64,000 nt of DNA from JADJLQ01 sp034439915 (GTDB lineage: Bacteria > Bacteroidota > Bacteroidia > Chitinophagales > Saprospiraceae), in contig JAWXBI010000132.1 in assembly GCA_034439915.1 (NCBI GenBank), forward strand, positions 11,239 through 75,238. Direction: 5' to 3'. Position 1 is the stretch's first letter, and every line of letters starts with the position of its first letter. The position numbers and the translations under genes were made by a program. This document shows positions 1-7,852 of this stretch, piece after piece. The notes beneath the pieces were generated by a model. That model made no database searches, had not been told where the DNA came from, and was given only the letters and a program-made list of their open reading frames with translations.

Positions 1-816
1 TTCGATACCGTGTTGTGCATCAATCATGAGCAAACATACATCACATTCTTCCAGGGATTTGATAGCCCGTATAACCGAATAAAACTCCAGGTCTTCATGT
101 ACCTTGGTTTTACGGCGAATACCGGCGGTGTCAATGAGCAGGAAGTTTTTTCCAAATTTATTATAAACCGTATGAATGGCATCCCTGGTCGTTCCCGGAA
201 TATCGGTAACAATATTCCTTTCTTCTCCAAGCAATGCATTAAGGAGGGTTGACTTACCAACATTCGGTTGCCCAATGATAGCGATCTGCGGTAATTTGTG
301 TTCGGTTTCTTCAGTTTCACGAAGTTCAAACAATTCAACAACGTCATCAAGTAATTCACCCACTCCGGTTCCACTTATGGAAGAAAGGAAATAGGTGTTT
401 TCAAATCCAAGCCCATAAAACTCATTGGCCAATAACATCCTCTGATGGTTGTCTACCTTGTTTACCGCCAGATATACCGGTTTTTTTGATCGCCGGAGAT
501 GATCGGCGATCTGTTCATCCAAATCAGTAATCCCGGTCGTTACATCAACCATAAATATGATGGCACTGGCTTCGTCGATTGCCAGTTTGACCTGGTGCCG
601 GATGGCTTTTTCGAATATGTCCTCTGAATGTTTGACAAACCCACCAGTATCAACTACAGTGAAAGTTTTACCATTCCACTCACTGGACCCGTATATCCTG
701 TCCCGGGTCACCCCGCTGGTATCATCGATGATGGCTTGTCGTTCACCGAATAAACGGTTAAACAGGGTTGATTTGCCGACATTGGGTCTGCCTACGATTG
801 CTACTATGTTGCTCAT
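1..816 (-). CDS. der: Ribosome-associated GTPase Der (partial)
   Basis: Double-Era-domain GTPase needed for 50S subunit maturation. 272 codons are present and the C-terminal part (rest of the second G domain and KH-like domain) runs off the left edge. The first G domain shows a G1 motif GRPNVGKST at residues 9-17, DTGG and NKVD. The second begins with GQPNVGKST and shows DTAG. Two consecutive G domains are diagnostic of Der. The ATG at 814-816 gives the standard family N-terminus MSNIVAIVGRPNVGKST. It lies 9 bases after the era stop, so era and der are read as one operon, in keeping with their shared role in ribosome assembly. Confidence 0.95.
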   Translation of the reverse strand, partial: MSNIVAIVGRPNVGKSTLFNRLFGERQAIIDDTSGVTRDRIYGSSEWNGKTFTVVDTGGFVKHSEDIFEKAIRHQVKLAIDEASAIIFMVDVTTGITDLDEQIADHLRRSKKPVYLAVNKVDNHQRMLLANEFYGLGFENTYFLSSISGTGVGELLDDVVELFELRETEETEHKLPQIAIIGQPNVGKSTLLNALLGEERNIVTDIPGTTRDAIHTVYNKFGKNFLLIDTAGIRRKTKVHEDLEFYSVIRAIKSLEECDVCLLMIDAQHGIE

Positions 817-825
817 GTTGTTTAC

Positions 826-1719
826 TCAATAACCATATTTTTTTAATACTTCCGGATTATTTCTCCAGTTTTTCTCTACTTTAATTTGCAGATCGAGATA
901 CACCTGATGTCCCAAAAACTCTTCTATCTGATGCCTGGCCTGGATGCCAAGTTCTTTTATTGTTTCGCCCTTTTGTCCCAATAATATACCTTTCTGACTT
1001 TCCCTTTCTACAATAATATACACAAAGATCCTCGCAAATGGTTTGCCTTCTTTGGACACGGTCTCCTTATAATCATTGACCTGCACCTCGCAGGAATAGG
1101 GGATTTCATCATGGAATAAGCCGAAAATATGTTCCCGTATTATTTCTGCAACAAAAAAGCGTTCGTGCCGGTCGCTCATGTCCTCTTTAGGGTAGTAAGC
1201 CGGCCCTTCCGGGAGGGCTTCCAAAATTTCCGCGAAAAGCGGAGGGATGTTTTCCAAAGTCAAGGCTGAAACCGTAAAACTTTTGCCGAATTCAAACAGT
1301 TTGTTCCATTGTTCAACACTATCCTGGACCCTCGAAACACTGAACAAATCGGTTTTATTGACGACCAGCCACACCGGCATACTGCACTTGCGCAAAGCAA
1401 ATATGATATCCTGATCTAAGAGTTCTGAAGGTGTAGTACAGAACAATAACAAATCTGCATCTTTTGTCCCCACATGTGCCTGCATATTCATTCTTTCCTG
1501 CAATTTGTATTGTGGGTTCTTAATCATCCCGGGGGCATCAGAAAAAATAGCCTGGTGACTTTCGTCATTGAATATTATAAATATCCGATGTCGTGTAGTC
1601 TGTGGTCTTTCACTTATGATGGCCAGTTTCTGGCCGCAAAATGCTTTCACGAGGCTCGATTTGCCGACATTCGGATTGCCAAAAAGATGTATATATCCTG
1701 ATTTATGTGTTTTCTCCAT
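826..1719 (-). CDS. era: GTPase Era
   Basis: Single-G-domain GTPase that binds 16S rRNA and helps assemble the 30S subunit. G1 is GNPNVGKS near the N-terminus, followed by DAPG (G3) and NKTD (G4). The C-terminal half is a KH RNA-binding domain with a GxxG-type loop in ILLGQKGETIKELG. The length, about 297 residues, is normal. I prefer the ATG at 1719 (MEKTHKSGYIHLFG), which matches the usual Era N-terminus; an upstream in-frame ATG at 1740 would add seven residues. It is first in an operon with der. Confidence 0.95.
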   Translation of the reverse strand: MEKTHKSGYIHLFGNPNVGKSSLVKAFCGQKLAIISERPQTTRHRIFIIFNDESHQAIFSDAPGMIKNPQYKLQERMNMQAHVGTKDADLLLFCTTPSELLDQDIIFALRKCSMPVWLVVNKTDLFSVSRVQDSVEQWNKLFEFGKSFTVSALTLENIPPLFAEILEALPEGPAYYPKEDMSDRHERFFVAEIIREHIFGLFHDEIPYSCEVQVNDYKETVSKEGKPFARIFVYIIVERESQKGILLGQKGETIKELGIQARHQIEEFLGHQVYLDLQIKVEKNWRNNPEVLKKYGY

Positions 1720-1825
1720 TTCCGGCGCAAAGATACTCATTCGCAGCCGGTCTCCCGTATTAAGCTGCGCGGTCTCCCGGATGACCCAGCAGGAGATTTA
1801 ACGTTTCACCAGCAGGTGGAATGGG

Positions 1826-2410
1826 TTAGTTCCTTAATCGTTTAGTTTGACGTTTCATGGATTTTTCTACCGTTGCAAATAAGATCGCGGGGTCCAACCG
1901 CCTCCATTCAATGGCATTAAAGGCGCTGCCAAAATGAATATAATATTGTAATCCTGCTGAAACCATTTCTTCCTCCAGATGTTCCATGACGCCCAACATA
2001 GTTATCCATCCACCCTCTTCCGATAGATCTTCCAGCCATTCTTCATAATAACAGTCATCCGAACTGTGGAAGTTATAAACATTGTCCAGGATCAGAATGT
2101 AAAATTTTATATCATGGCTGATCAATTTTTCAATAACATTGCGTTTCAGATACATAATGTCATTCTGGATGGCATCATTCCATTCACCGATAAATTCAAT
2201 GACGGCAAATTGCTCAACATAGTCGACGAATAAAATTTTCAGATAGAGCGTACTGGATTCAAAATCATCCCATTGAGGATGGATATAATAATTGTAAATC
2301 GTGTTGGTAAATTCAAACTCATTGTATTGCCTTTTATAAAAAGGGGAGCGCGGGTCTTCCTCAGCCATATATTGATCTCTCCATTTAAAAAAAGGTTCGA
2401 TGTCCTGCAT
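1826..2410 (-). CDS. Conserved hypothetical protein, 194 aa
   Basis: I do not recognise this protein. It is acidic and rich in Tyr, Trp and Glu, with no signal peptide or membrane segment, so it is probably cytoplasmic. The N-terminus is MQDIEPFFKWRDQY and the C-terminus is basic (KSMKRQTKRLRN). The central part (about residues 75-115) alternates hydrophobic beta-like strands such as FYILILDNVYNF. Composition and frame are convincingly coding. It is transcribed alone, divergently from the NadR-like kinase with only 76 bases between the starts. No function is assigned. Confidence 0.75.
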   Translation of the reverse strand: MQDIEPFFKWRDQYMAEEDPRSPFYKRQYNEFEFTNTIYNYYIHPQWDDFESSTLYLKILFVDYVEQFAVIEFIGEWNDAIQNDIMYLKRNVIEKLISHDIKFYILILDNVYNFHSSDDCYYEEWLEDLSEEGGWITMLGVMEHLEEEMVSAGLQYYIHFGSAFNAIEWRRLDPAILFATVEKSMKRQTKRLRN

Positions 2411-2486
2411 ATCTTTCTATCCGTTTATTTTTTGCGGCAAATTAAGGGAATAGCAGCCAATTTTTTTTGCCTTAACTTTCCGGTAG

Positions 2487-3014
2487 TTGAAGTCAAAAAT
2501 TACCATTTGTATCACAGGACCTGAATCTTCAGGTAAGACCACCCTGGCCTCAACCCTTTCGGCATTTTTCCGGTGGCCCATGGTGTCTGAATATGCCCGA
2601 CAACATCTCTCGTCCGGTGGGGTAGTGCTGACCGGAACTGATTTGGTAAAATTGGCACACCACCAGATTTATTCTGAAAATCAGGCACTCCAGACAGTGT
2701 CTGATGGTATCATCTGTGATACGGATATGGTGGTACTCAAGATATGGTGCCTGGAAAAATTTAAACGAACCCCCATTGCTCTGGATGCACTCTGCAATCA
2801 TCACCGATATGGCATGACCTTGCTCTGCAAACCAGATTTAGCCTGGCATCCTGATCCGTTGCGTGAAAACCCAATGGATCGGGATCGATTATTTAACAGG
2901 TATCTTTTAGAAGTCCAAAATTTGCAATTGAACTGTAAAATAATTGAGGGACATGGCAAACAACGTGCCTTGCAAGCAATTAAAATTATCGAAGAGTATT
3001 TGAAACATCATTAA
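2487..3014 (+). CDS. NadR-like AAA ATPase / nucleoside kinase
   Basis: P-loop kinase of the ribosylnicotinamide-kinase (NadR C-terminal, AAA_28) type, 175 aa. The Walker A motif GPESSGKT is at residues 11-18. A CDTDM segment around residue 78 and WHPDPLRENPMDRDR near residue 120 match the NadR kinase core. There is no nucleotidyltransferase domain, so it is the kinase half alone. The start must be the TTG at 2487: an in-frame TAG lies directly upstream and the next ATG (about 2580) would remove the P-loop. It precedes a TPP riboswitch and a TonB receptor. In Bacteroidota such kinases accompany PnuC/PnuT-type vitamin uptake, so a role in trapping thiamin or another imported vitamin is plausible but inferred. 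Confidence 0.8.
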   Translation: MKSKITICITGPESSGKTTLASTLSAFFRWPMVSEYARQHLSSGGVVLTGTDLVKLAHHQIYSENQALQTVSDGIICDTDMVVLKIWCLEKFKRTPIALDALCNHHRYGMTLLCKPDLAWHPDPLRENPMDRDRLFNRYLLEVQNLQLNCKIIEGHGKQRALQAIKIIEEYLKHH

Positions 3015-3019
3015 CTTTG
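3012..3019 (+). promoter_or_regulatory. Candidate -7 element before TPP riboswitch
   Basis: The octamer TAACTTTG fits the Bacteroidota -7 consensus TAnnTTTG and overlaps the stop codon of the NadR-like kinase. Transcription from it would start at about 3025, just before the riboswitch. I see no well-spaced -33 TTTG, so the site is tentative and the receptor could also be read through from the kinase gene. Confidence 0.35.
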
Positions 3020-3023
3020 AGGG

Positions 3024-3116
3024 ACTTAATATAGGGGTGCCCACTGATCATTGGATCACGGCTGAGATTATACCCGTTGAACCTGCCCGGGTAATTCCGG
3101 AAAGGAAACTGCATAA
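3024..3116 (+). ncRNA. TPP riboswitch (THI element)
   Basis: The conserved thi-box core is visible in order: GGGGTGCC (3034-3041), a variable arm, GCTGAGAT (3061-3068), ACCCGTTGAACCTG (about 3072-3085), CCGGGTAATTCCGG (3087-3100) and a closing AAAGGAAACT. These are the TPP-binding J2/3-P3 and P4/P5 elements. It sits between the kinase and the TonB receptor start at 3149. Only about 30 bases separate it from the AUG, so control is most likely at translation initiation. Boundaries are approximate. Confidence 0.93.
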
Positions 3117-3148
3117 ACTCCGATTTTATTAAGGATAAATTCGAAGTT

Positions 3149-5590
3149 ATGCGATTAAAATATTTTGTTGTTTTGTTCTTATACTTCCTTTGCGGCAGGG
3201 TAGATGCTCAGGAGTATATTACTTTAATCATCCTGGGCCAGGGAGTGCCCGTTCCTGAAGTGCTGGTATATTCTGCTGATAAATCACGATCAGCGCGCTC
3301 CGATAAGGAAGGCATTATCCATTGGAATGCGCGAAACTTACCGGATACCCTGCACCTAAGCCATCTGGGTTATCTGGACCAGTCATTTATCATCCAATCT
3401 TCCTTTTTTACTGGTAGTCCACTAAAAATAGCCCTCCGGCAAAAAATAATCGAACTTGCTGCAGCCCAGATAGAAGCTAATTGGGTTAAACCAAATTCAA
3501 TGGTGGTGCAATCTACCCTCAACGAAGAGGAAATTGATGCAAAATTTTTAGTTCAGGATATTCCCTATATTCTTCAGCATTTTCCATCCACGGTGAGTAC
3601 CAGCGATGCAGGCAATGGGATTGGATACACCAGTATCCGGATCAGAGGACTGGACCCCACCCAAATCAATGTGATGATCAACGGGGTTCCGCTCAATGAT
3701 GCGGAATCACAATCTGTATTTTGGGTGGACCTGCCCGATCTTATTGCCTCTGCCTCGGACATCCAGGTGCAAAGAGGGATCGGATTGTCAGGTGCAGGTC
3801 AGGTAGCATTTGGTTCTTCAGTGCTTATCAATACCAACAAACTCAGTTCAAAACCATTTATTCAATTGGAATCAGCAGCAGGGAGCTTCTCTACGTTTAA
3901 AAACAGTTTGCAATTTAATTCCGGTATGCTGTATCGTAAATGGAATTTTGGTGGACGGATATCCCAAATACAGTCAGCGGGATTTATTGAGCGGGCTAAA
4001 TCAAAATTATGGTCGGGGTCATTTTCGATGTCCTATATCAGTCCTGTGAGATCGATTCGGTTTTTTCTTTTCGATGGGTTAGAAAGAACGTATCAGGCCT
4101 GGTATGGAATGCCCATCCAATATACCGACCTCCCTGCAAAACGTCGATTTAATCCCGCCGGTACTGAAAAATCAGGTGAACCCTATGAAAATCAGGTCGA
4201 CCATTACCGGCAGACTCATTTTCAATTATTGCATAAAGAACTGGCCGGCCCTTTCTGGACATTGAACAATACCCTTCATTTTACGCCCGGCAATGGTTTT
4301 TATGAAGAATACAAGGCAGATCAGGAACCTCAGGAGTATGGTTTGCAGGGAACGGATGCAATCAGCCTGGTAAGAAAAAGAAACCTGAATAATTATTTTT
4401 TTGGTTCGATACATTCCGCAAATTATCAATCTCAAGGCATCGAATTGAATTCCGGTTTGGCATGGAATGGTTACCTGGGGAGGCACTTTGGCCAGGTTGT
4501 TCAAATAAATGATTTACCCTGGGACCCCACTTCAGATTATTACCATGATGAAGCCTCAAAATGGTCTGCCATGGCTTTTGGTACACTGAATTGGAAGTTT
4601 CAGAATTGGACCCTGGTTACCGACCTCCAGTATCGCTGGATGGTTTACCGCTATCTTCCAGAATTGGGCACCGCGCCTGCAACTATGAAGGTCTCTCACC
4701 AGTTTTTTAATCCCAAACTAGGATTGTCTCTGGACCTTAATCCCGACTTTCAGATGTTTGGATTTTCAGGACTGGCTCACCGGGAACCCAACCGGAATGA
4801 TTATGTAAGGGCAGATCAGATACTACCCAAACCTGAACGGCTTTGGGACAACGAACTTGGTGCGAGATGGCAAACAAAACAACTACAGATCGAACAAAAT
4901 CTGTATTATATGCTCTATAAAAATCAATTGATCCCTACAGGAAAACTCAACGACGTGGGGGCGTACATCCGAAGTAATGTCGAACGGTCTTATCGTTTTG
5001 GGACTGAATCCATAATCACCTGGAAACCCAACAAATGGCAGATTCAAGGCAATTTAAATGTGTCCAGAAACCGCACCATAATTTATAATGAATATGTGGA
5101 CAATTGGGATTCCGGTTTACAGGAGACAAATCGTTATTACCAACAACCCATTGCGTTTTCACCTTCTATGGTGGCTAATCTTTCTGTTGAATATGAGCTA
5201 TTGGATCGACAACGAGCTAAACAACAACAAATTTTATACCTGGAGCTGGCCGGGCAGGTCGTTGGTCGTCAATTTCTGGACGGAACAGGAGTAGCAGCGT
5301 CTGCTCTACCAGGGTACCAACTCACACAATTGGCTGTTCGATGCCATTTACAAGCCGCTGGCCGACTTGGCCTGGATTTGCGGTTTCAAATCAATAATAT
5401 ATTCAACGAAAGGTATGAAGCAAATGGCTGGATATATCGTTTCAAATCAAAGGATTATAATCCAGTTCCGGATGATCCGTTTGCGGCTGCTGAGGGTGCC
5501 GGTTTATACCACCTCAAAGGTATTTACCCACAGGCAGGTCGGAATCTTATGATAAGTTGCCGGATAAAGTTTGGGGAGGGACAGGAATGA
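3149..5590 (+). CDS. TonB-dependent receptor, probable thiamin uptake
   Basis: Outer-membrane active transporter of 813 aa. A signal peptide ends at VDAQ near residue 21. A carboxypeptidase-regulatory-like beta domain follows (about 22-100, with VPEVLVYS and SDKEGIIHWNA). The plug domain covers about 120-235 (SIRIRGLDPTQINVMINGVP, then DIQVQRGIG). The remainder is a 22-strand-type barrel rich in aromatic beta strands, ending near NLMISCRIKF. The TPP riboswitch directly upstream makes thiamin or a thiamin precursor the likely substrate, like the Omr1 receptors described for this phylum. No inner-membrane PnuT partner is seen in the window. Confidence 0.9.
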   Translation: MRLKYFVVLFLYFLCGRVDAQEYITLIILGQGVPVPEVLVYSADKSRSARSDKEGIIHWNARNLPDTLHLSHLGYLDQSFIIQSSFFTGSPLKIALRQKIIELAAAQIEANWVKPNSMVVQSTLNEEEIDAKFLVQDIPYILQHFPSTVSTSDAGNGIGYTSIRIRGLDPTQINVMINGVPLNDAESQSVFWVDLPDLIASASDIQVQRGIGLSGAGQVAFGSSVLINTNKLSSKPFIQLESAAGSFSTFKNSLQFNSGMLYRKWNFGGRISQIQSAGFIERAKSKLWSGSFSMSYISPVRSIRFFLFDGLERTYQAWYGMPIQYTDLPAKRRFNPAGTEKSGEPYENQVDHYRQTHFQLLHKELAGPFWTLNNTLHFTPGNGFYEEYKADQEPQEYGLQGTDAISLVRKRNLNNYFFGSIHSANYQSQGIELNSGLAWNGYLGRHFGQVVQINDLPWDPTSDYYHDEASKWSAMAFGTLNWKFQNWTLVTDLQYRWMVYRYLPELGTAPATMKVSHQFFNPKLGLSLDLNPDFQMFGFSGLAHREPNRNDYVRADQILPKPERLWDNELGARWQTKQLQIEQNLYYMLYKNQLIPTGKLNDVGAYIRSNVERSYRFGTESIITWKPNKWQIQGNLNVSRNRTIIYNEYVDNWDSGLQETNRYYQQPIAFSPSMVANLSVEYELLDRQRAKQQQILYLELAGQVVGRQFLDGTGVAASALPGYQLTQLAVRCHLQAAGRLGLDLRFQINNIFNERYEANGWIYRFKSKDYNPVPDDPFAAAEGAGLYHLKGIYPQAGRNLMISCRIKFGEGQE

Positions 5591-5597
5591 CTGCCAG

Positions 5598-6218
5598 CTA
5601 AAAATTATAAGTGAATCCAAAACGGTAGACTAAAGGCAGGTTGGTGCTCTGACTGTCGGCAGTGAGGTCGTACAGTAGTAATATCTCCGATTTAAAAACT
5701 CCCCCACTGGTATAACCCAGCCCGATCAGGGTTTGATTATCTCCTATGCGCTCGGTTTCGATTTTGTTACCATTGAAGCCGGTAGGATAGACCCGGTTTA
5801 TATAATTTGTTTCAGCGTGGGCAAATAAAAAGCTCAGAAATTTTGCTCTGGTAAAAACCCCTGCCCCATAATCGATCCCATTGTACTTAGTCACCGGGCC
5901 ACTAAAACTGTTTCTAAACCTACCGGTGGTATACAAAAACTCAAAACGAGGACCGACAGAAATAAACGGAGTAAGTTTAAATCCCACCATCGGTGAAATA
6001 CCGATGGCAAAGGTATTGCCATCCAATCCATTCAAACCTCCTGAAAAAGAGAGGCTAAAGCCACCTCCATACCACAGCCGGTCGGCAAAGGAAACCGTCT
6101 CTTTTTGTGGACTTCTGGAAACGGGCCTTCTGCTCACCTGAGCGAAAGATTGATGGGTATTGGTTAAAAGTAAACCCAAACAAAGAACAAAGAAAAAGGA
6201 AAATTTATTAGAATTCAT
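5598..6218 (-). CDS. Outer-membrane beta-barrel protein
   Basis: Small barrel porin-like protein, 206 aa. The signal peptide ends at SFAQ (about residue 27). It is followed by a short Arg/Ser-rich linker and alternating amphipathic strands (WYGGGFSLSFSGG, FISVGPRFEFLY, TLIGLGYTSGG), ending in the aromatic terminus FGFTYNF typical of BAM-inserted barrels. Substrate or function cannot be told. It converges on the TonB receptor with a 7-base gap, so the two are not co-transcribed. Confidence 0.8.
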   Translation of the reverse strand: MNSNKFSFFFVLCLGLLLTNTHQSFAQVSRRPVSRSPQKETVSFADRLWYGGGFSLSFSGGLNGLDGNTFAIGISPMVGFKLTPFISVGPRFEFLYTTGRFRNSFSGPVTKYNGIDYGAGVFTRAKFLSFLFAHAETNYINRVYPTGFNGNKIETERIGDNQTLIGLGYTSGGVFKSEILLLYDLTADSQSTNLPLVYRFGFTYNF

Positions 6219-6248
6219 AAATCAATAGATTGAAGGGGGTTAACTTGA

Positions 6249-6926
6249 TTAAATCAGATTAGCGGTCCAACTCAAAGCTAAATCAAATTGTTCCTTTTCG
6301 GTCAAATATGAATTATTCAGCAAAATGGCATCTTCGGCCTGGCGCAAAGGGGAATCTATCCGGTGAGAATCGATATAGTCCCTTTCGACCAGGTTTGCCT
6401 GGACTTTTGAACGGTCAATTATAATCCCTTTGCTCTCTAACTCTTTCAGCCTGCGGTCAGTCCTGATGTCAATGTCTGCGGTCATAAATATCTTTAGTTC
6501 GGCATCAGGTAGTACCACCGTCCCGATATCGCGCCCGTCCATGACTACCCCTTTCCGGGCAGACATCAGCTTCTGCTGGGCGACTAAAAATTTTCTGATT
6601 TGAGGAATAGCGCTAACCGGACTCACCAGGTTTTGGATTTCAGGTAAACGGATCTGAGTCGAAACATCCTGCTGGTTTAAAAAAATTTTATTGCCATCTT
6701 TAGACCAGCGACAATCAATGTGGATATCCGGGAGCAGATCAATGAGTTTCTCCAGATCCTCCGGATCAAGGCAATGTTGAACGGCATATAACGTCACGGC
6801 ACGGTACATAGCCCCACTATCGACGTAATTATACTTAAGATAGCGAGCCAGGGCCTGAGCAAGTGTGCTTTTACCGCAGGCGGAGTAGCCATCTATGGCA
6901 ATATTTATTTTGTGTTCGCCGGGCAT
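6249..6926 (-). CDS. cmk: Cytidylate kinase
   Basis: Phosphorylates CMP and dCMP with ATP in pyrimidine nucleotide salvage. 225 aa, the normal length. The P-loop GYSACGKST is at residues 13-21, the CMP-binding DSGAMYRA follows around residue 37, and DGRDIGTVV lies near residue 130. The lid region carries Arg-rich DIRTDRRLKEL, with the family segment ERDYIDSHR after it. The ATG at 6926 gives a short standard N-terminus. A stem-loop terminator separates it from the upstream DUF2795 gene. Confidence 0.96.
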   Translation of the reverse strand: MPGEHKINIAIDGYSACGKSTLAQALARYLKYNYVDSGAMYRAVTLYAVQHCLDPEDLEKLIDLLPDIHIDCRWSKDGNKIFLNQQDVSTQIRLPEIQNLVSPVSAIPQIRKFLVAQQKLMSARKGVVMDGRDIGTVVLPDAELKIFMTADIDIRTDRRLKELESKGIIIDRSKVQANLVERDYIDSHRIDSPLRQAEDAILLNNSYLTEKEQFDLALSWTANLI

Positions 6927-6939
6927 GGTATTGATTAAA

Positions 6940-6968
6940 TAAAGAAGCTATACCGTCATCGGTATAGC
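6940..6968 (-). terminator. Terminator after DUF2795 gene
   Basis: Perfect 9-bp stem gctataccg/cggtatagc (6947-6955 and 6960-6968) with a 4-base loop. On the minus strand it is followed by a U-rich stretch (TTCTTTATTT). It lies in the gap between the DUF2795 gene and cmk. Confidence 0.6.
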
Positions 6969-7011
6969 CTCATATTTTTTTATCCTTAGGACGTATTAAT
7001 TTATCGCAGGG

Positions 7012-7233
7012 TCAATACTCGTCTTCATTAAATAAAAAATCATCTTTACGTGGATAGTCAGGCCAGATATCTTCGATGTTGTCATAGATTTCGCCCTCAT
7101 CTTCCATTTGTTGTAAATTTTCGATAACCTCCAAAGGGGCACCGGAACGGATTGCATAATCGATCAATTCGTCCCTGGTTGCTGGCCATGGGGCATCTTC
7201 CAGGTGGTGTGCTAATTCAAGCGTCCAATACAT
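7012..7233 (-). CDS. DUF2795 protein
   Basis: Small acidic protein, 73 aa, of the DUF2795 family that is highly conserved in Bacteroidota. The recognisable core is WTLELAHHLEDAPWPATRDE and IRSGAPLEVIENLQ. The acidic tail ends FLFNEDEY. Family members begin at MYWTLELA, so I take the ATG at 7233 rather than an upstream ATG at 7284. The molecular function is unknown. It is divergent from the deaminase gene, and its own terminator follows. Confidence 0.85.
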   Translation of the reverse strand: MYWTLELAHHLEDAPWPATRDELIDYAIRSGAPLEVIENLQQMEDEGEIYDNIEDIWPDYPRKDDFLFNEDEY

Positions 7234-7348
7234 ATGCTTTTTAAGTTTTTTGTTTAAACTAAGATATGGACCTAAGAGTTCCAAAAAAATCGCACAAATG
7301 TATCAAAGAAAAGTATTAATATGCAATATAATTTTAGCTTTTACGGCC

Positions 7349-7837
7349 ATGGGTAATGTATTGGAAAATTCCGACTTATTTTTTGCCGCAAAAGCACTCC
7401 GGGAAGCTGTGGACGGAGTTATGCGGAAGGAAGGGGGCCCATTTGGGGCCTTAATCGTTCGGCACGGGGAGATTATAACCACTGGAAATAACCAGGTTTT
7501 ATTGACGAGGGATCCCACAGCCCATGCTGAGATCGTGGCCATCCGCAGAGCTTGTCTTTTGCTCAACCGTCATCAGTTGGAGGATTGTATCATTTATTCG
7601 TCCTGCGAACCCTGCCCGATGTGTCTGGGTGCAATTTATTGGACCCGGTTTAAAAAATTGATTTATTCTGCAACCAGGGAAGACGCGGCAAAGGCAGGAT
7701 TTGATGATTCTTATATCTATCGGCAAATTGAACTTGCCCGGGATCAAAGGGAGATTGAAACCATTTATCTGCCCGTATCCGACAGCCTGCTACCATTTGA
7801 ATGCTGGTCCAAATGGGGAGATAAAAATTTATATTAG
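7349..7837 (+). CDS. Nucleoside deaminase, guanine-deaminase-like
   Basis: Zinc-dependent deaminase of the cytidine/deoxycytidylate-deaminase fold, 162 aa. The zinc-binding and proton-shuttle motif is TAHAEIVAIRR, followed by SSCEPCPMCLGAIYW. The segment TREDAAKAGFDDSYIY and the C-terminal FECWSKW are characteristic of the GuaD-type guanine deaminases rather than TadA. It probably converts guanine to xanthine. The ATG at 7349 gives the usual length; upstream in-frame ATGs at 7250 and 7298 would run into or close to the divergent DUF2795 start. Confidence 0.82.
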   Translation: MGNVLENSDLFFAAKALREAVDGVMRKEGGPFGALIVRHGEIITTGNNQVLLTRDPTAHAEIVAIRRACLLLNRHQLEDCIIYSSCEPCPMCLGAIYWTRFKKLIYSATREDAAKAGFDDSYIYRQIELARDQREIETIYLPVSDSLLPFECWSKWGDKNLY

Positions 7838-7852
7838 GAACGGACTTAATGA

